Positions 1 to 13,010 of a DNA stretch of 64,000 nucleotides are shown here, piece by piece. A program made the position numbers and the translations under genes. Each line of letters begins with the position of its first letter. The stretch's first letter is position 1. Source of the DNA: Pagrus major (Eukaryota; Chordata; Actinopteri; Spariformes; Sparidae); NCBI RefSeq assembly GCF_040436345.1, contig NC_133218.1, positions 9,925,039-9,989,038 on the forward strand. The letters are read 5' to 3'. The notes beneath the pieces were generated by a model that worked only from the letters and a program-made list of their open reading frames with translations, was not told where the DNA came from and did no database searches.

Positions 1-396
1 TAAAAAGAAATAAAGGCGTTTTCTAAGTGCTATACAAACTAAGCAGTTATTGATGACTTGAGTTTTTATTCTTTTTTTTTTTTCACATTCTGTATATACC
101 ATACCACATAGTATGCAATGCTGCTGAGCAAGTAGGTTGAATTGCTGACTCCAAGCAGTTTACAGTATTGTAATGTAAATGTGATAAGGACATTAGCAAG
201 GCCTAATCTGGACATGACGTGATTTATTTATTATATAATCACACCTGGAAGGTATTTTGTTTAGTTCAGTGTAGGTTCAGGTTTCGTACATATAAATGTT
301 AAAATGTTAAAACCAGCTTGTTAAAGTAGCATTGTTGAGCTAACGTTATGGTTTCTGCACTGCAAATACTGTAAGTTTACTAGTTGGTAAGTTAAC

Positions 397-443
<47 letters not shown>

Positions 444-2200
444 CGCACGCGCGCGTGTGTGTGTGTGGGTGGTGTCTTGAGAGACATGGATTATGAGTTC
501 ATAGATGTACAGATGAGCAGAGAGTAAATGACAGCCTGCAGAGAAGGAAATGAAGGGAAAGAGAAGACTGCTGCCGGTACCTTAATTTACTTGATGCCAT
601 GTGATGGGAGACAGTCGATGAACTGTGCTAAATTCTCACCACAATATACTTTGATCATTTGGTGTTTCCTTGCAGAACTGGCCTAGATCTCCCTGGTCGC
701 TGCCCAGCCAAAAAAAATCTGGTGGTACTTTCAGTTCCCACACATCCACAAACACATCCACTGGAAGCAAATTGTATTTCCCCATTGACAAGCAATGCAT
801 CACACTGATTTCTAAATGATGTCGGTGAGTGAAAGGTGGGGGTCAGTATGGGCAAGAAAAAAACACCCTTAACACAGACTGAATGTATTTCTGTAATCAC
901 CAATGACAATGCATTGCCTCTTGTTCCTCAAATAAGACTGTGTGGTCTAACTATGATTTGTCTTCTGTCAGGGCAGTCACAGCACAGAGAGAAAGGGTCA
1001 TAACATGTGTTGATGATGTTTGTGAAGACCTGGTCTTCAAAATTGTATCAAATGTTGACTCAAGCACAGGGCCTTCGCTTGCAAATTATCCTCGCTTCAT
1101 CTCATTATTTCTTTCATTTTCCTCTTAACATCATTTTGAAAGTCCTGCTCCTACTCTAACGGTACAATAGGACATTTTGAGGAGATTATGAACAGGTGCA
1201 TTATTGCTGCCATGTTGCAGTATAGACAGCCCTCATGTGCAACATCAGATATTTAAAGCAACATCTCACTTTTGTAGGACATTGTAACCTTTTGCACACA
1301 TGCCTCACTCACTGCCGCTGGCTTCCTCAGGTGTCTATAATACCTAATTAGCTTTCAATTTGAAAACTCTAATCTTATAATCTTCTTTTCTTCAACACCG
1401 ATGTGATGATTTTTTTTTTTTTTCCTGTCAACAGCATACTTAAAAAGAGATAATTTTGCCTTGTGCAGACAGGAGGCTACTGGAGCTCAAGCATAAACAC
1501 TATGATATAACACTTAAAGGTCAGTCTTAATAAAATACTGAGAAGTCAAGTCTGTGAAAACCAGACATCTCAGTAAGCACACAATGAAACGTTAAGTTCA
1601 GCATTAAGTATTTGCCTTAGGGACCAAATACTGGTTTCATCATCATTTCCATTTCAAGTAATCAACTAATCAATGGTGTCTGCTCTTGCCAACTTCTGAA
1701 AACTCTGAATCTGTGTGATGAGCAGAGTGGACTGAACAGCATCCAGCTTTAAAAGCTGTAATTCCTCTTAAGGCATAAAGAAGGCAACGTTATTATAATA
1801 TTTAGTGGAACACTAACAGATTCATGGTGAGGCCCTCAGGAGGATGAACTGCTGTAAACAGACATTTCAGGAGAATGGAACCATAACTTATATGTAACAT
1901 CTGGTGAAGATTTCAGGAATAATATAAAGCATGATAAAGATAAGACAGACTGTTGAGTAAAATGCAGGATGTGCTAGATATTTTAAATCAATCTAAAAAA
2001 TATTGTATCAATGTCACACACATTCTAATTTATTTATTCTATTTTATTTGTTTGTTTTGGCTTTTCAAGATCTTATTTCATTCTCAATAAATGTTCATCT
2101 TTTTTTAATTTTCTGTACCTGCAATTTTTGCTTTCACATTTTTTAAATATATTGATTTCCCCATGTAAACCACAATGCAACTCTGCTTTCAAAGGCGCTG
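1..2200. other. Gene-free stretch, no supported gene
   Basis: AT-rich sequence without any open frame resembling a known protein on either strand. It contains one GT/GC-type microsatellite (about 400-467). Short frames at 655-909 and 940-1128 have no domain, no splice context and no codon pattern that would support them. I see nothing else that can be named here. Confidence 0.6.
400..467. repeat. (GT)n microsatellite, interrupted
   Basis: About 21 GT units (400-442), a short GC-rich interruption around cacgcgcgcg, then a second GT run to about 467. The alternating purine-pyrimidine tract is of the type that can adopt Z-DNA. Confidence 0.95.
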
Positions 2201-2215
2201 TTTAAATAACTATTA

Positions 2216-2489
2216 TTAAAGGTGCACTATGTAATTTGGAGGAAGAGAAGATAATTTTTTTATGCCTAAACAAACTAAATAATCAAACTCAAGACTGAAA
2301 GAAATGAAAAAAATAAACTCACCTTAAAGGACAACACAATTTCATACTGTTTTATTTTGTTTATATTTGGTGGATCCTGCCACCTTTCTAGCTTCAAACA
2401 GTGTTCTTTGTATTGTTACCTCATTCATATTGTAAATATTAAATTCTTTATTTGACATTTTTCTCCAAAGCTACATAGGGACCCTTTAA
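2216..2489. mobile_element. MITE-like element with TTAA ends
   Basis: The block starts TTAAAGGTGCACTATGTA and ends, read in reverse complement, TTAAAGGGTCCCTATGTA, giving imperfect terminal inverted repeats of about 25 bp that continue into TTTGGAG. Both ends carry TTAA, the target-site signature of piggyBac-like and Kolobok-like transposons. At 274 bp with no open frame it is non-autonomous. Similar short elements are common in teleost genomes (established knowledge); assignment to a superfamily is inference. Confidence 0.65.
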
Positions 2490-2689
2490 TATGCCAGATA
2501 TTATTGTAAAACTATAATTGGAATAACCGAAGATACCTTATGGGACAGAAAATATCATAAGGACTATGAACAAACTGTAACAATTTACCAACAATTAAAA
2601 ATTTCATTTTCATGTAAAACATTACAGGAAGACAACTGTGATGTTCCCTTAAGGATAAAACCTCTATATTGTGCTACTAAATTGTCATC

Positions 2690-3060
2690 CCGGATTTATC
2701 AGGACAGCAAACGTGACAGCAGCCCACCAGCAGCCTTTTCGCTGGCCAACACGAGACATGATCGCCTCTGAAGTGTGAGGACATTTCGGCACCGGCTAAT
2801 TAATTGTAATAAGGCAGGCTGGCACGTACGTTGGCAGTGACAGTCACGGGGCGAGAGGCGAGGGCTCGGCTTCCCTCCTAAAGCCAGTGTGGAGTTTTGA
2901 GCCGTCAGGTCGCTGCGCTCTAGAGACTTGCTCTGGCACTCACCTAGATACACATCTGCTCTGATTAATCGCCTGCTTCGCCCAGTGCATACATTTCATT
3001 ATCAGCTTTAAGTGGGCGAAAACAATAAGGATCGGGGCATTGAGCAGAGTTGTGATGAGA
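2690..3060. promoter_or_regulatory. Possible conserved non-coding element
   Basis: This 370 bp block differs from its AT-rich surroundings: it is more GC-rich and less repetitive, and carries homeodomain-type cores (TAATTAATTG near 2798, GATTAATCG near 2962). It lacks inverted repeats and coding potential. Such islands beside developmental genes are often conserved enhancers, but nothing in this window proves conservation. It could equally be an unrecognised old repeat. Confidence 0.25.
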
Positions 3061-4470
3061 GGAGAGATGAAAGGAGGAAATATGGAAAACTTTGGGTTTA
3101 TACAAGTGGACTTGACTTGACTTAATGACCCTCTTTATTTTCTTCTTAGAGACATTAATTCAATAAATAATGCTTGACCTTCATTAACCTCTATTGACAA
3201 CCAGTTACCACCAGTCTTATCTGCTCAAGTCCCTCAACACTTTTATCCTCTTGAGCCACCATGGCTTGCTGTTATTGCCACAATCAATATATACAACAAA
3301 AACATCTAGTAAAGAGGCATTATACTAAAAACCAAACACTAATTTGTCATAAGAACTTTTTGCCTTTATGGGTCAAATAATTTAAGATGTATTTTACCTC
3401 CTTTTTCATGCTGTAGTAGAAGGGGGTTGCTTAGCAATGGTAGAGTCAACTGTAATAAAGCAGCAGCAGAATATTCCCTGCATCTGCTCCGGTTTAAGAG
3501 CCTTGCTCAAGGGCAACTTGTCAAGGGTGGTGAATGTTACATACTTCCAGCCATCAGAAGGTAGGAGAACTGCATTCTTTGAGTGAAAGCAGTTTAGACG
3601 AAGAGGCTTTACCCTCCACCACATAACTGATGAAGGATGGACACTCACTCAGGCTACATCCAAAGGTAATTCACCTAGATTTCTCTTGTCCATCAGCTCT
3701 TTTATTGATTTTACAATTGTTCGTGTCCTTGCTTGTCAAGAGCACAGCTCCTCTGAGTTTGGTTACAAAATGGAAGAAAAAACTCAAAAGAGCATGGCAC
3801 CATTCTTACTCACATAGACTTTGTTTTTCTTGTCAAGTCTATCCTCAGATTCCACATGGAGCAACACTGCCATCCCCTGGCAGCCTCTGTTCATTACCCT
3901 GATTTACACACTGCCACAGAGGGCACCAAACTTGTAAGAAAGAGCGGAGAAAGAGCCTTCAGCCTTAAGAACACAGCAGTGGAGGTTGACAAGAAATGGG
4001 TCAAGGAGATCTAGATCTGGGCCATTATTGTCAAAGAGAACAATGAGCATAGACTTTCGAGTAATTGGTGGAAAAGGGTAAGCATTTGTCATGTTAGTAA
4101 AACTGGGATCTGTGCATATCTAATAGGGTTTTACACAGTTTACAATGCCATATGTGCGACCTGCACGTGCTATTAATATGTGTCACTTTTATTATATTGC
4201 AGATTTCAAATGTAACAGTTCTGTTTCCATATCAATCGATCATTAATATTCATTTTTGAAATAAGATTAGTGTTAGGCTTGCTGTCATTTAAACAACAAA
4301 CTACTTTTACCATTATGATGTCACACAGCTGCTCCCTCATAAAGTCAAGGTAGATGGATTAGCCCGGAGCTCACAAATAATCATTTCAACTTCCAGGGGC
4401 ATCCCACTGTTTTTTTCTCGTAGGAGGTCGGAAATGTTCGAGTTCCAAGTTGTCTGGAAGGCAGCATAAG
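3060..4470. other. Gene-free stretch
   Basis: No supported coding region. Several frames of 60-90 codons occur on both strands (for example 3406-3648 minus and 3630-3902 plus) but none shows a domain or splice signals that link to others. No repeat could be named with confidence. Confidence 0.5.
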
Positions 4471-4479
4471 TCGGCTAAC

Positions 4480-4960
4480 GGCTAACATACTCCCAATGAC
4501 AGTTCACCATATTAATCATCCTGCTGGTTAGAATGCTACCACTTGTTAATAAGTACTTAACACAAAGTACTATACAGCTGAGACTGATGGGAGTATCATT
4601 AGTTTTGTACGGTTTGGTCATAAACAAAAGTACTGCATATATTGAAATGATGACCTTATTGTGGCACCGTATGCAAACTAAGAGATCACCAAAGTCATCA
4701 GAATTCATCCTAAGGGGGAAACAAACGTCTGCTTCCAATATCATGCAAACCAATCCAATAGCTGATGAGCGTGTCACTGAAAAACTAAAATGTCAACCTG
4801 CTGGTGGTACTAGAGGTAGTTAGGGGATTACCAAAATCACTGGGCTTCATCCTCTCGGGACCATGAGCATCTGTAGAAAATTACCAGAAATCCATCCAAT
4901 AGATCTGACCAACAGATCACATTGCCATCCCAGGAGCCACAGCACCAGCATGGCTAAAAA
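4480..4960. repeat. Dispersed teleost repeat, copy 1
   Basis: Contains the phrases gatcaccaaagtcatcagaa and aatccatccaatag, partly duplicated in tandem within the block, and ends near a segment describing 'cattgccatcccaggagcca'. Closely related wording recurs at 62.1-62.9 kb and, in the other orientation, at 17.9-18.3 kb, so it is a dispersed family in this window. I recognise it as a common teleost interspersed repeat but cannot name the family. The open frames in it (4475-4777 minus, 4533-4823 plus) are therefore not genes. Confidence 0.55.
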
Positions 4961-5330
4961 TAAAGATTAAAATAATCACATCAAGTAAACATAATTTTGA
5001 ACTGTAGTTTTGTTGATTTGTCCATACAGAGTGAAGTAATAATGCACAATCAAGTTACAAAACTAAAACACAAACCACATAGAATTTATCTCCAGAGACA
5101 TGAGGAGTTTCAGATGAGGTGGTATTATTTCTCAGTGCTGGTCAGTGTGGGACCATACAGACAGGAGCTCCCTGCGATTCAGATCAGATAAGGATGAGGT
5201 TGAAAGACACAGATGACCAAAGAGTGCCCCTCTGTGTCTGTCTGTATCTGCCTCGATATCTGCTGGACTGCCTGCCTGTCAATCTGTCTTCATCTATCTC
5301 TTTCTTTTACTTTGTTAACTCTCAGCACAG

Positions 5331-5331
<1 letters not shown>

Positions 5332-5382
<51 letters not shown>
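5332..5382. repeat. (CA)n microsatellite
   Basis: About 25 uninterrupted CA units. The histidine/threonine-rich open frames across it are translations of the repeat. Confidence 0.95.
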
Positions 5383-5384
<2 letters not shown>

Positions 5385-6509
5385 ACTCCTTTTCAGAATA
5401 GATCAAACTATAAATTGATTGGGAGTTACTTGCTTAAGGACACCTAGTAGCCAGACCCTGAAAAGCACATTGGCCTTGTTGGAGGAGCTATTCTAGGGAT
5501 AGAAACAATCTTACGTTCAAAGAGGAGGCAGTTCAGGAGACAAACCCTGGGAGAACCACATACAACACAATAAAACTTAAACCAGCTGGTACATCACGGC
5601 TTGGCAGGGAGCTGTTAAACCAGTTTACCCAATTGGCACTACAATTGTTCCAAGAGGAGCTGATGATGGCTCACCTCTGTCTTTTCACACTACGTGCCAT
5701 CATAAACACAGATACAGCCATGCAAGCGAGCTGCTTCGGGCAAATCTCTGACTAAGTCCCATGTATCTGTGTGAGGGTCATATTTCTCCATGCTCTGCAG
5801 ATAGGTCCCTTTGAAGCAGGAATAGCCCCCAGTGACGTACACACAGCCCAGCATGGCCACCGCCCCGCACTCTATCCACCTCTCCTCCATGCTGGCAAGC
5901 AGGATCCATTCCTCTGTGTCTGGGTCGAAGCGTTCAGCGAGGGTGGTCTGGCCCCCTACCAGGTACAGGCTGCTGTTGAAAGACACCAGGCACATCCCAT
6001 ACTCTGCAGGGAGCAGCGACATGACAAGAACCGGGTTTCAATCCGAGCATTTGTATGTAAATATAGATTAACTGAATTATACAGGATAACTTGGAAACTA
6101 ATTTCGGTGTTCCGTCATTCTGAATGTACAATCAGGATCAGGTGTCGTTTTACCCTTGAGAACTTGTTAACTTATTTTAATTAGATTTTGTATTCAGAAC
6201 TACCTGGATGGGGTCAAGTGGTTAGGATACTCCACTGGTCTATGTCCACTTTGTATCTCTGGATCTTGTTGTAGCTACAGCTGCCCTTGAAGCCATAATT
6301 ACCACTGGCTTCATAGATGTTGCTTGCCAACACAGTAGCTGAGGCGTTCCCTACCCCTGTAAAAAGAGACAGGATCATGTTGATTAATAGGAATAATCTG
6401 ACAAGGATTATTCACTTTATAAGATACACGAGAAGATTGATAGCACTCTAATGTCATATACTGTACATCCAAACATAATATGATATACATGATAATATGG
6501 CTAGAGTCA

Positions 6510-6625
6510 GCATCCAGTTAGCTTAGCTTTGTAGGCTATGACAATTACATTCTGACTCCGTCCAAAGGTAATAAAACCTTTCTTCCAGCACCTCTATAGC
6601 TGAGTAATTAGTAATTATTAGTAAT
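6510..6625. repeat. Dispersed repeat fragment (family also at 20.8 kb)
   Basis: Lies in the intron between klhl23 pseudogene exons 4 and 5. Shares gttagcttagct, gtccaaaggtaa and ccagcacct in the same order with 20820-21010, so both are copies of one interspersed family common in percomorph fish. Degraded and partial here. Confidence 0.55.
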
Positions 6626-6959
6626 TATTAAGTATTAGACCAATTCTTAGCTAGCTCTTTTCTTCTGTCTTACGTCTTTATGCTAACCTAAGATAAACAG
6701 TCAATCAAGAGCTTCACCATGGTCTTGGTTGTGATGTGTGACAATCTGTAAATGCTCATCAACTGAACATTTGCAATTTGGTACTGGTGCTCATGTGCTG
6801 CACTAAACATAATGCCTCATTTTTTGTTTTTTCTTCAGAACAGCAACAAATTCCCTGCTATACATTGAAACATACTTTTGTTTAGCTCAGGCACTAGACC
6901 CCTCTCTCTTTTAGCAACACTAATCCCACAGTTGCTTAGTTAGACACTATTCAGTTCTG

Positions 6960-7920
6960 CTAGCTACCTAGCAGTTAGCAATGGCTCTCTTTCCTTCTCT
7001 CTCTCCTACTCTCTTTCTCTGTGTGTCAATTCTTTGTGTGTCTATTTCTGATCCACCTTTAGTGATAGTGGTACATGTAATAATTTTGTTTATTTGCTGT
7101 GTAGAAGATGATGCCGATTTGGAAACACAGTGCTGCACAATGGAAAATCAATCATTAGCTGCTGTAGTTAGCCAGCCCTCAAATAATTATAAATAATTAT
7201 AATAATTATTAAAGCTCCTGAGTCTGTGTGAAGCATAATTCAACTAACGTCAAATAAGCTGTGTAGCAAAGCAAACTACCAATAACCTGACTACACAGCA
7301 ATCACAATAACACTCAAACAGTGAATAGACACATATATTGAACACATGTGCATTACATCAACCGAAATTTTTAAAAAAAGTCATGTTCTTAGCTGTGCTA
7401 TGCTATGCTGTGTGCTATCTTGGCCCAGTTTAACGTTACCAGTCTTTGAAAAAAAGGTGCTGGTGGTTCCTAAGATGATGAGCCAAGCAGAAGAATGGGT
7501 TGTAATCCCAATGTTGTAATCCCAATGTTGAACAGTGCTCTTCTTGGTGTGCAATGTCTGATGAAGAAGGTGGATGGAGGAAACTGGTTGCTCCTTTCCT
7601 TTGCAGGGATAGCAGCTTGGTGTTAACTTGCTTCGTGTTCCTTGGCTTGTGGAGTTAGCTGACAAGCTTAGCGTCGCAGCTGCTGGTGCTAACTGAGCTG
7701 GAATACTAGCTGGACCTTGTGTCGCTACCGTAGGGAGAAGTTCTGGGCCTTCTTGAACTGCAGCTGGCAGCTCTAAGAAGCTGTTGGGCCCAGAAGAATC
7801 CAGGAGAAGAGAACTAGGGGCAGCCCAGTGGGAGAAGAGAGTGGAGAAGAAACAACAACAAAGGAAGGAGCTGGAGTTTTGACTCCTTGTCAGTGAGAGG
7901 TCTGTCACCCTGACCAATAG
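6960..7920. other. Intronic sequence with unsupported open frames
   Basis: Intron of the klhl23 pseudogene. A 178-codon frame on the minus strand (7917-7381) is the longest here, but it is serine/alanine/leucine-rich, without a recognisable domain, and reads across short duplicated wording (ttgtaatcccaatg twice near 7500). I regard it as chance or old transposon sequence. Confidence 0.45.
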
Positions 7921-10239
7921 TATCTCAAAGCTGGGTCTCTTGGCAGTCTTTGCACCTAGTTGTTAAGACTGGGGAATTCTGTGGAACTGAGTCTGTTTTG
8001 AAATCCACAATGAAAAACTTCATCTGGATCCCAACAAGACTTGCAGACTAGACACACTGGATGCATGTGCAGCGCCGCTACGTGGCGCTACCTCTCGCTT
8101 TTCATTTCGGCGTCAATGTTAACAGGTTAGATCATTCACACTGGATGCCTGAGCCGAAAGCAATTTGAAAGGCGTCATATAAATGCAAGTACATTTACCA
8201 TTACAACAAATTATGAAATCTACATAAAGCAACACAATACACAGATGTAAAACATGCTGTTTTATGTGTGACATACTTGAAACACACCTTGCACCATATC
8301 AGCTACAGCCGTCCACCTCCCTCCTCAGTGGATCAAACACTTCAGTCTGTGGTAGTGCTGAACCTCTTTTGTAGCCTCCCATAACATGCACACAGACACA
8401 ACAGGCCATGGAACAGTGGTAGTACCTGCAGGAGGTTTTCTCAACATTATTTTATATTTTATAAACCAAGTTCATACCAAGTTCAAACAGTATTGCTAAA
8501 ATAGAAATAAGCCCAAACTTTTGCATTGTGTGTTGTGAGCCTTATAAATTCAGATATATGATCAGTAATGCAGTGGTGGAGGTACATATACTTAAAGAAA
8601 ACAACAAAACAGTTTTGAAGTACTACCAAAAGATTATTTCCATTTCCCCTGAGAATTCCCATTTTATACCACTTTATACATTACATTTCAGACTGAAAAG
8701 CTACTTTTGACTCGATGGATTTTATCTGAGAGCCTTTGTCCATATTTACTTTGAATATTCCAAATTTTAAAACCTAGCATTATAAAAAGTATTTCATATC
8801 AGCTCCACCTCAACTGGCTATAATAATATAGTATGTAACATTCTGACAGGGGTCTATCTCCATCATTGGTACTTTTTTTGTTTGTTTAGTATTGTTGAGA
8901 CACTAAAAAAAACTATCCAAGAAGAGTATGAGTAACAGATCCTAGATACAGAGTTGGGTGATAATCCTCTGTGGGGTCATCACTTTCAGCAACCCCTTTC
9001 ACATTACAAAAAGTTATTTGATCCATTTTATATGAAATATTGATTAAAGCAGCTTCAATTTAAGACTCATGCCCAGAAACCCGGTGCCTAATCCCATCCC
9101 TTAAAGAATGGTGTCAATCAAAAGCACATCTGACATTATATTTGATCAACGTACCTGGCAGTCAACATGGGCTGCCCTTCAGTCCAGTAGTCAGAATCAA
9201 TGTTGTACTCCCACACTGTATCCAACACCTCAGTGCTGTTGGTTCTGTATCCCCTGCTCACATAAATGGTACAGCCCAGTAAGGTCACTGCATAGCTCTC
9301 CTTGGAGTGATCGGGCATGTCTTCACCCTGCATCCACTCCCCACTGGACAGGTCCAAGCGCTGAACCTCAGACAAAGGACGCCAATGGTAGCCCCCAATA
9401 ACTATTACGGTGGAGCTGGATTTCATCCTAGTGACCGTCATGGAGGGCTGTTTGAACACAGGTGTTAGGGTGAATGTAGAAAGGAGGCTGTCAAAGTCAT
9501 TTTGCTGAAAGGAAAGATGTTTTGTTCGGAGTAGAGGGTCATGGTCCAGCCACCTGCCCACTGCCTCTGCCACTACTTCCTGTTTTTTCCTCTGCCAGGA
9601 GGACTGTCCTCAGGCTGTCAAGATCCAGTTCTAGAAATTCCTCTTCCTTGATCACCTCCTGAAACCTGCATCAAAGTGTTCAGAGTCAGCCCACCTGAAA
9701 TTAAATTACTTTGGAATCTTTTATAGAGAATAGAGTGACTTTGGCAATCATAGCTTATAGTGAAAAAAATCAATCATAGAGGAGAGTAGTTTATCATATC
9801 CTTTTGTCTGGTTTCTTCTGTTCATGTGAGAAATTTCCTAAGAGCCTCACCTTAATGACTGAATCACAGCACAGTGGAGAACTATTAGTGAGAAAAGTAC
9901 TACTCCGCTTTCATTTTGTCTTTGTTCCCATTTACAATTTAGACGCTGAAAAAGAAATCGCTAAATACAAAGAACTGATCTCTGACCTGCCTGCAAGCAG
10001 CCTGCGGGCTTCCTTCTCCAGGATGTGGAGCTGAGAGAACGGCAGCATGCCCAAGCAGTTGTCCACACATCCAGCAGACGCACCAGGAAGACCTTGCAGG
10101 CCCTCTTCACCGCCCCAAACTGCAGCAGGTCAGCAGCCTTCAGCAAACTCCCCATGTTCAGCTGGGTTATGGTGAGTCTGGAGGAGTAAATATAGTCTAC
10201 CAACACTGATAAGACCTCCATCTCCAGGGCCGGCAGCCT

Positions 10240-10336
10240 GAGAGGAGAGGAGAGGAGAGGAGAGGAGAGGAGAGGAGAGGAGAGGAGAGGAGAGGAGAGG
10301 AGAGGAGAGGAGAGGAGAGGAGAGGAGAGGAGAGGA
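10240..10336. repeat. (GGAGA)n pentanucleotide repeat at a splice acceptor
   Basis: About 19 units of AGAGG on the plus strand; on the minus (gene) strand this is a pure pyrimidine CCTCT array that ends directly at the AG acceptor of klhl23 pseudogene exon 2 (10237). The polypyrimidine tract of this intron therefore is the microsatellite. Confidence 0.95.
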
Positions 10337-11238
10337 GTTATGAAATGTAGAGGGGCCATTCTAAGGATTACCAAGATAAGGGGAAGTTTACCCTTTCCTC
10401 ACTGTCATTTGACTGTATCATTTTTAATGGGATAAATAGGGACTTCAGAAGAGATACCAGCAGGCAATGTAGCAGCAAGTGCATGGAAGGAAGATCTACC
10501 ATTGGCCAATTACAACAGCATATGATAAATATGATGTCTAATTCAGTGTGAACTATACTTTGTCTAAAAGCCCTGTAATACACACATTATCACCATATAT
10601 ACATCGCCTAAATGTCTTACTTTATTTGGAAAAACTTTTTCATTCAATTTATTGTCCCTAAGGTATTAAAATGACTTCAATAGCTATACAAGTGGTGGTC
10701 TTGATATAAAGAATACTAAATCAAGGGGAGTCTCGCGCTTTATTTTTTCATGCCATAACTTATTTTGGATAGCCTCATGCATTCAGCATAACTTTGACTC
10801 CTTAACATTCCAGACAGTCATTTCTGCCACAGGTAGCCTGGTACCTGCTGCAGGGATCAGATTTTTACCTCAGGATGTTTTTTTTCCCGAAGTGATGTTT
10901 ATGTTAAAGTCTCCCTCGACTCAAAAATGTGTTTTTCTTATTGCGACTTGAGATGTTTGGGCTTCCCTGTGCAGAATGCTGTAGTGTGTGCATGGTTGCA
11001 GACTGGAAAGCTGAGGAAAGTTTCTCTGACCTCACCTTAAATCTGATTTGAAGACGTGAACAAACAAGCATGATTTTGTGACATTATGATCCAACATGCA
11101 ACTCGAAGGGTAACTTGACGTCAGGCTGAAAAACAGTGTTATGCTGCCCTCCCTGGTTGAAAGTTTCAAGCGTCTGTCACCTCTGTTGTCTGCTCTGTTG
11201 AACTTGTGGCCACACCCACCCAACAGTGATGTCACAGG

Positions 11239-12387
11239 TAGGGTTGCCACACGTCTCGTAAAATACGGAATCGTCCTGTATTTTACACTTAAATGTTGCG
11301 CCCTGTTTTGATTCAATACGGGCTGCGATTTGTCCCGTATTTCCAAGTTGCCTTGAACGCAGCATCATCTGACCCAGATTTAGCTTCTTAAAGTTACCAC
11401 CCGCCTACTCATAGGTTGGTTTGGTTGGTTAGTTTTAGGCATGAGGAATGAGAGATCATCAGTGATAGGGTGAGAGAGTCCCCACTGGCTGTCTCCAGTG
11501 GGGACATGTCTGCAGCTGCCCCAAGGACATTTTATTGCATCGGGCTGCCCCCGATACTCCGCCCCGTGCACCACTCAAACGAAAATGGATGCAGAAATAC
11601 AAATGTTAGTGGGAAGATTCAAATTCTTGGCTTTCCCGCAGTATAGGGACAGACAAAAACCAAACAGCAGTCTCACAGTTCTTCGTATCCCAAGCATCTC
11701 CTGAGGCTCAAACTGTAAGCTTCTTAATCACTTCTATGGTGGGACATCACGTTCTGTTCAGATTATATTTAATTTCTGGCTGTCTTTACTTGCAAATAAA
11801 TGAATCACATCACATACAAGGGACTGATGTCCTGGTTAAATCTCAGTCCCTAAGGTGGGCTGCCCTAACGTGGACTGGCCTCAATAATAGGTTATGTGAT
11901 GCATAAACACTGATTGATTTAAATATGAATCAATATAAATGTGCTGCCCTTAATGTGAAGAAAATACACAATTATTATACATTATTAAGTAATGCTTTAT
12001 CAATCTGGAAAATTGCATCCTTCAGTATTAATGAATCAGCAGTATAAAATGTTAAAAATAAATCTACCTACAATAGTGTTTCTCAGATGTATGTAAATAG
12101 CCTATCTAAGATCTAAGGCTATTTCTGTGTGGTTTCACTTTTGGATTGTGTGACTACTTTTCAGTACATAAGACAGGCAGCTGACAATTATTTTAGCCAA
12201 ATCTGTGTTCACACTATGGCCTGGGAAATATATCATCAATACAACATCAATATATTGTCAATAGACATGTAATATTGATAGTATCATTCATGATTTCATC
12301 AAAAAACAACAAAGACAGAAAGAAGGAAAGAATAAATTAAAAAATACTATAAAATTCATACTGTTTACTGTAATATGGCAATTAAAT

Positions 12388-12419
<32 letters not shown>

Positions 12420-12601
12420 TCATTAAAAATCTGTCATCCTAGTGTTAACACAGTTGTACATTATGATTTACCACAACTGGCGCTCCACCCCACCCTTGGG
12501 CCAGTAGTGGTTGGGCCCCTGTTGAGTGGCACCCCTGCCAGAGCGACGCCCCCACTGCTGGGGGTGTCCTCTATTTTGCAGCTTGGAAGGTGGCAACCCT
12601 A
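11239..12601. mobile_element. Non-autonomous hAT-like DNA transposon
   Basis: Flanked by a perfect 8-bp target-site duplication, gtcacagg, at 11231-11238 and 12602-12609. The element begins TAGGGTTGCCAC and ends GTGGCAACCCTA, a perfect 12-bp terminal inverted repeat that continues imperfectly inward (AAAATA and TCC motifs). An 8-bp duplication with short inverted repeats is the signature of the hAT superfamily (established knowledge). No transposase frame is recognisable in the 1363 bp, so it must have moved using enzyme from elsewhere. It sits in the first intron of the klhl23 pseudogene and carries an ATT microsatellite (about 12388-12415). Confidence 0.85.
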
Positions 12602-12899
12602 GTCACAGGGTCCCTGAGTATACTTCAGCATGTAGCAAAACTTTTATTTAAACGTAAACGCTAGTGCCCCAAGCACATCGTCCAGTCTGCCTTTGTGATT
12701 TGGTAGGGTTTATATAAACCCTCGCAATGTACCTCAAGGCCTGTTGCACACTGTCACAAAACGTTTTGAGGAAACTTCTTAATCATCCCAGAAACTCTAG
12801 CAAAATGGCGCATACCATTTTCAGATTGCATGTGCCCCTTCACAGCAGCAGGGTGAAAAACAAACCACTGGAGGTCAGCAAAGACAAGATTTTCAGGGA

Positions 12900-13010
12900 A
12901 TGTGAATTAGAATACTTTATTAATCCCTGGGGGGGAAATTGTTTTTGTTCCAGATGCTCAGTGCAAAGTAGAAATAGAAAAGAAGAAATAGATAGGTAGA
13001 TAGTTAGGAT
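12900..13010. repeat. Likely retroposon 3' tail
   Basis: The wording tactttattaatccctggg followed by ggaaattgtttttgttccag and a GATAG-type short repeat resembles the 3' tails of common fish LINE/SINE families. Only this tail is recognisable. Confidence 0.4.

Noticed and set aside
5771-6184. 137-codon plus-strand frame
   Set aside because: It is the antisense shadow of klhl23 kelch exon 6.
7381-7917. 178-codon minus-strand open frame as a gene
   Set aside because: No recognisable domain, biased composition, intronic position in the klhl23 pseudogene and internal repeated wording.
8288-10237. Single-base indels in klhl23 as sequencing errors
   Set aside because: One lies in an A-run and could be an error, but the several-base deletions in exon 1, the extra TG in exon 2 and the in-frame stop in exon 5 cannot be explained that way together.
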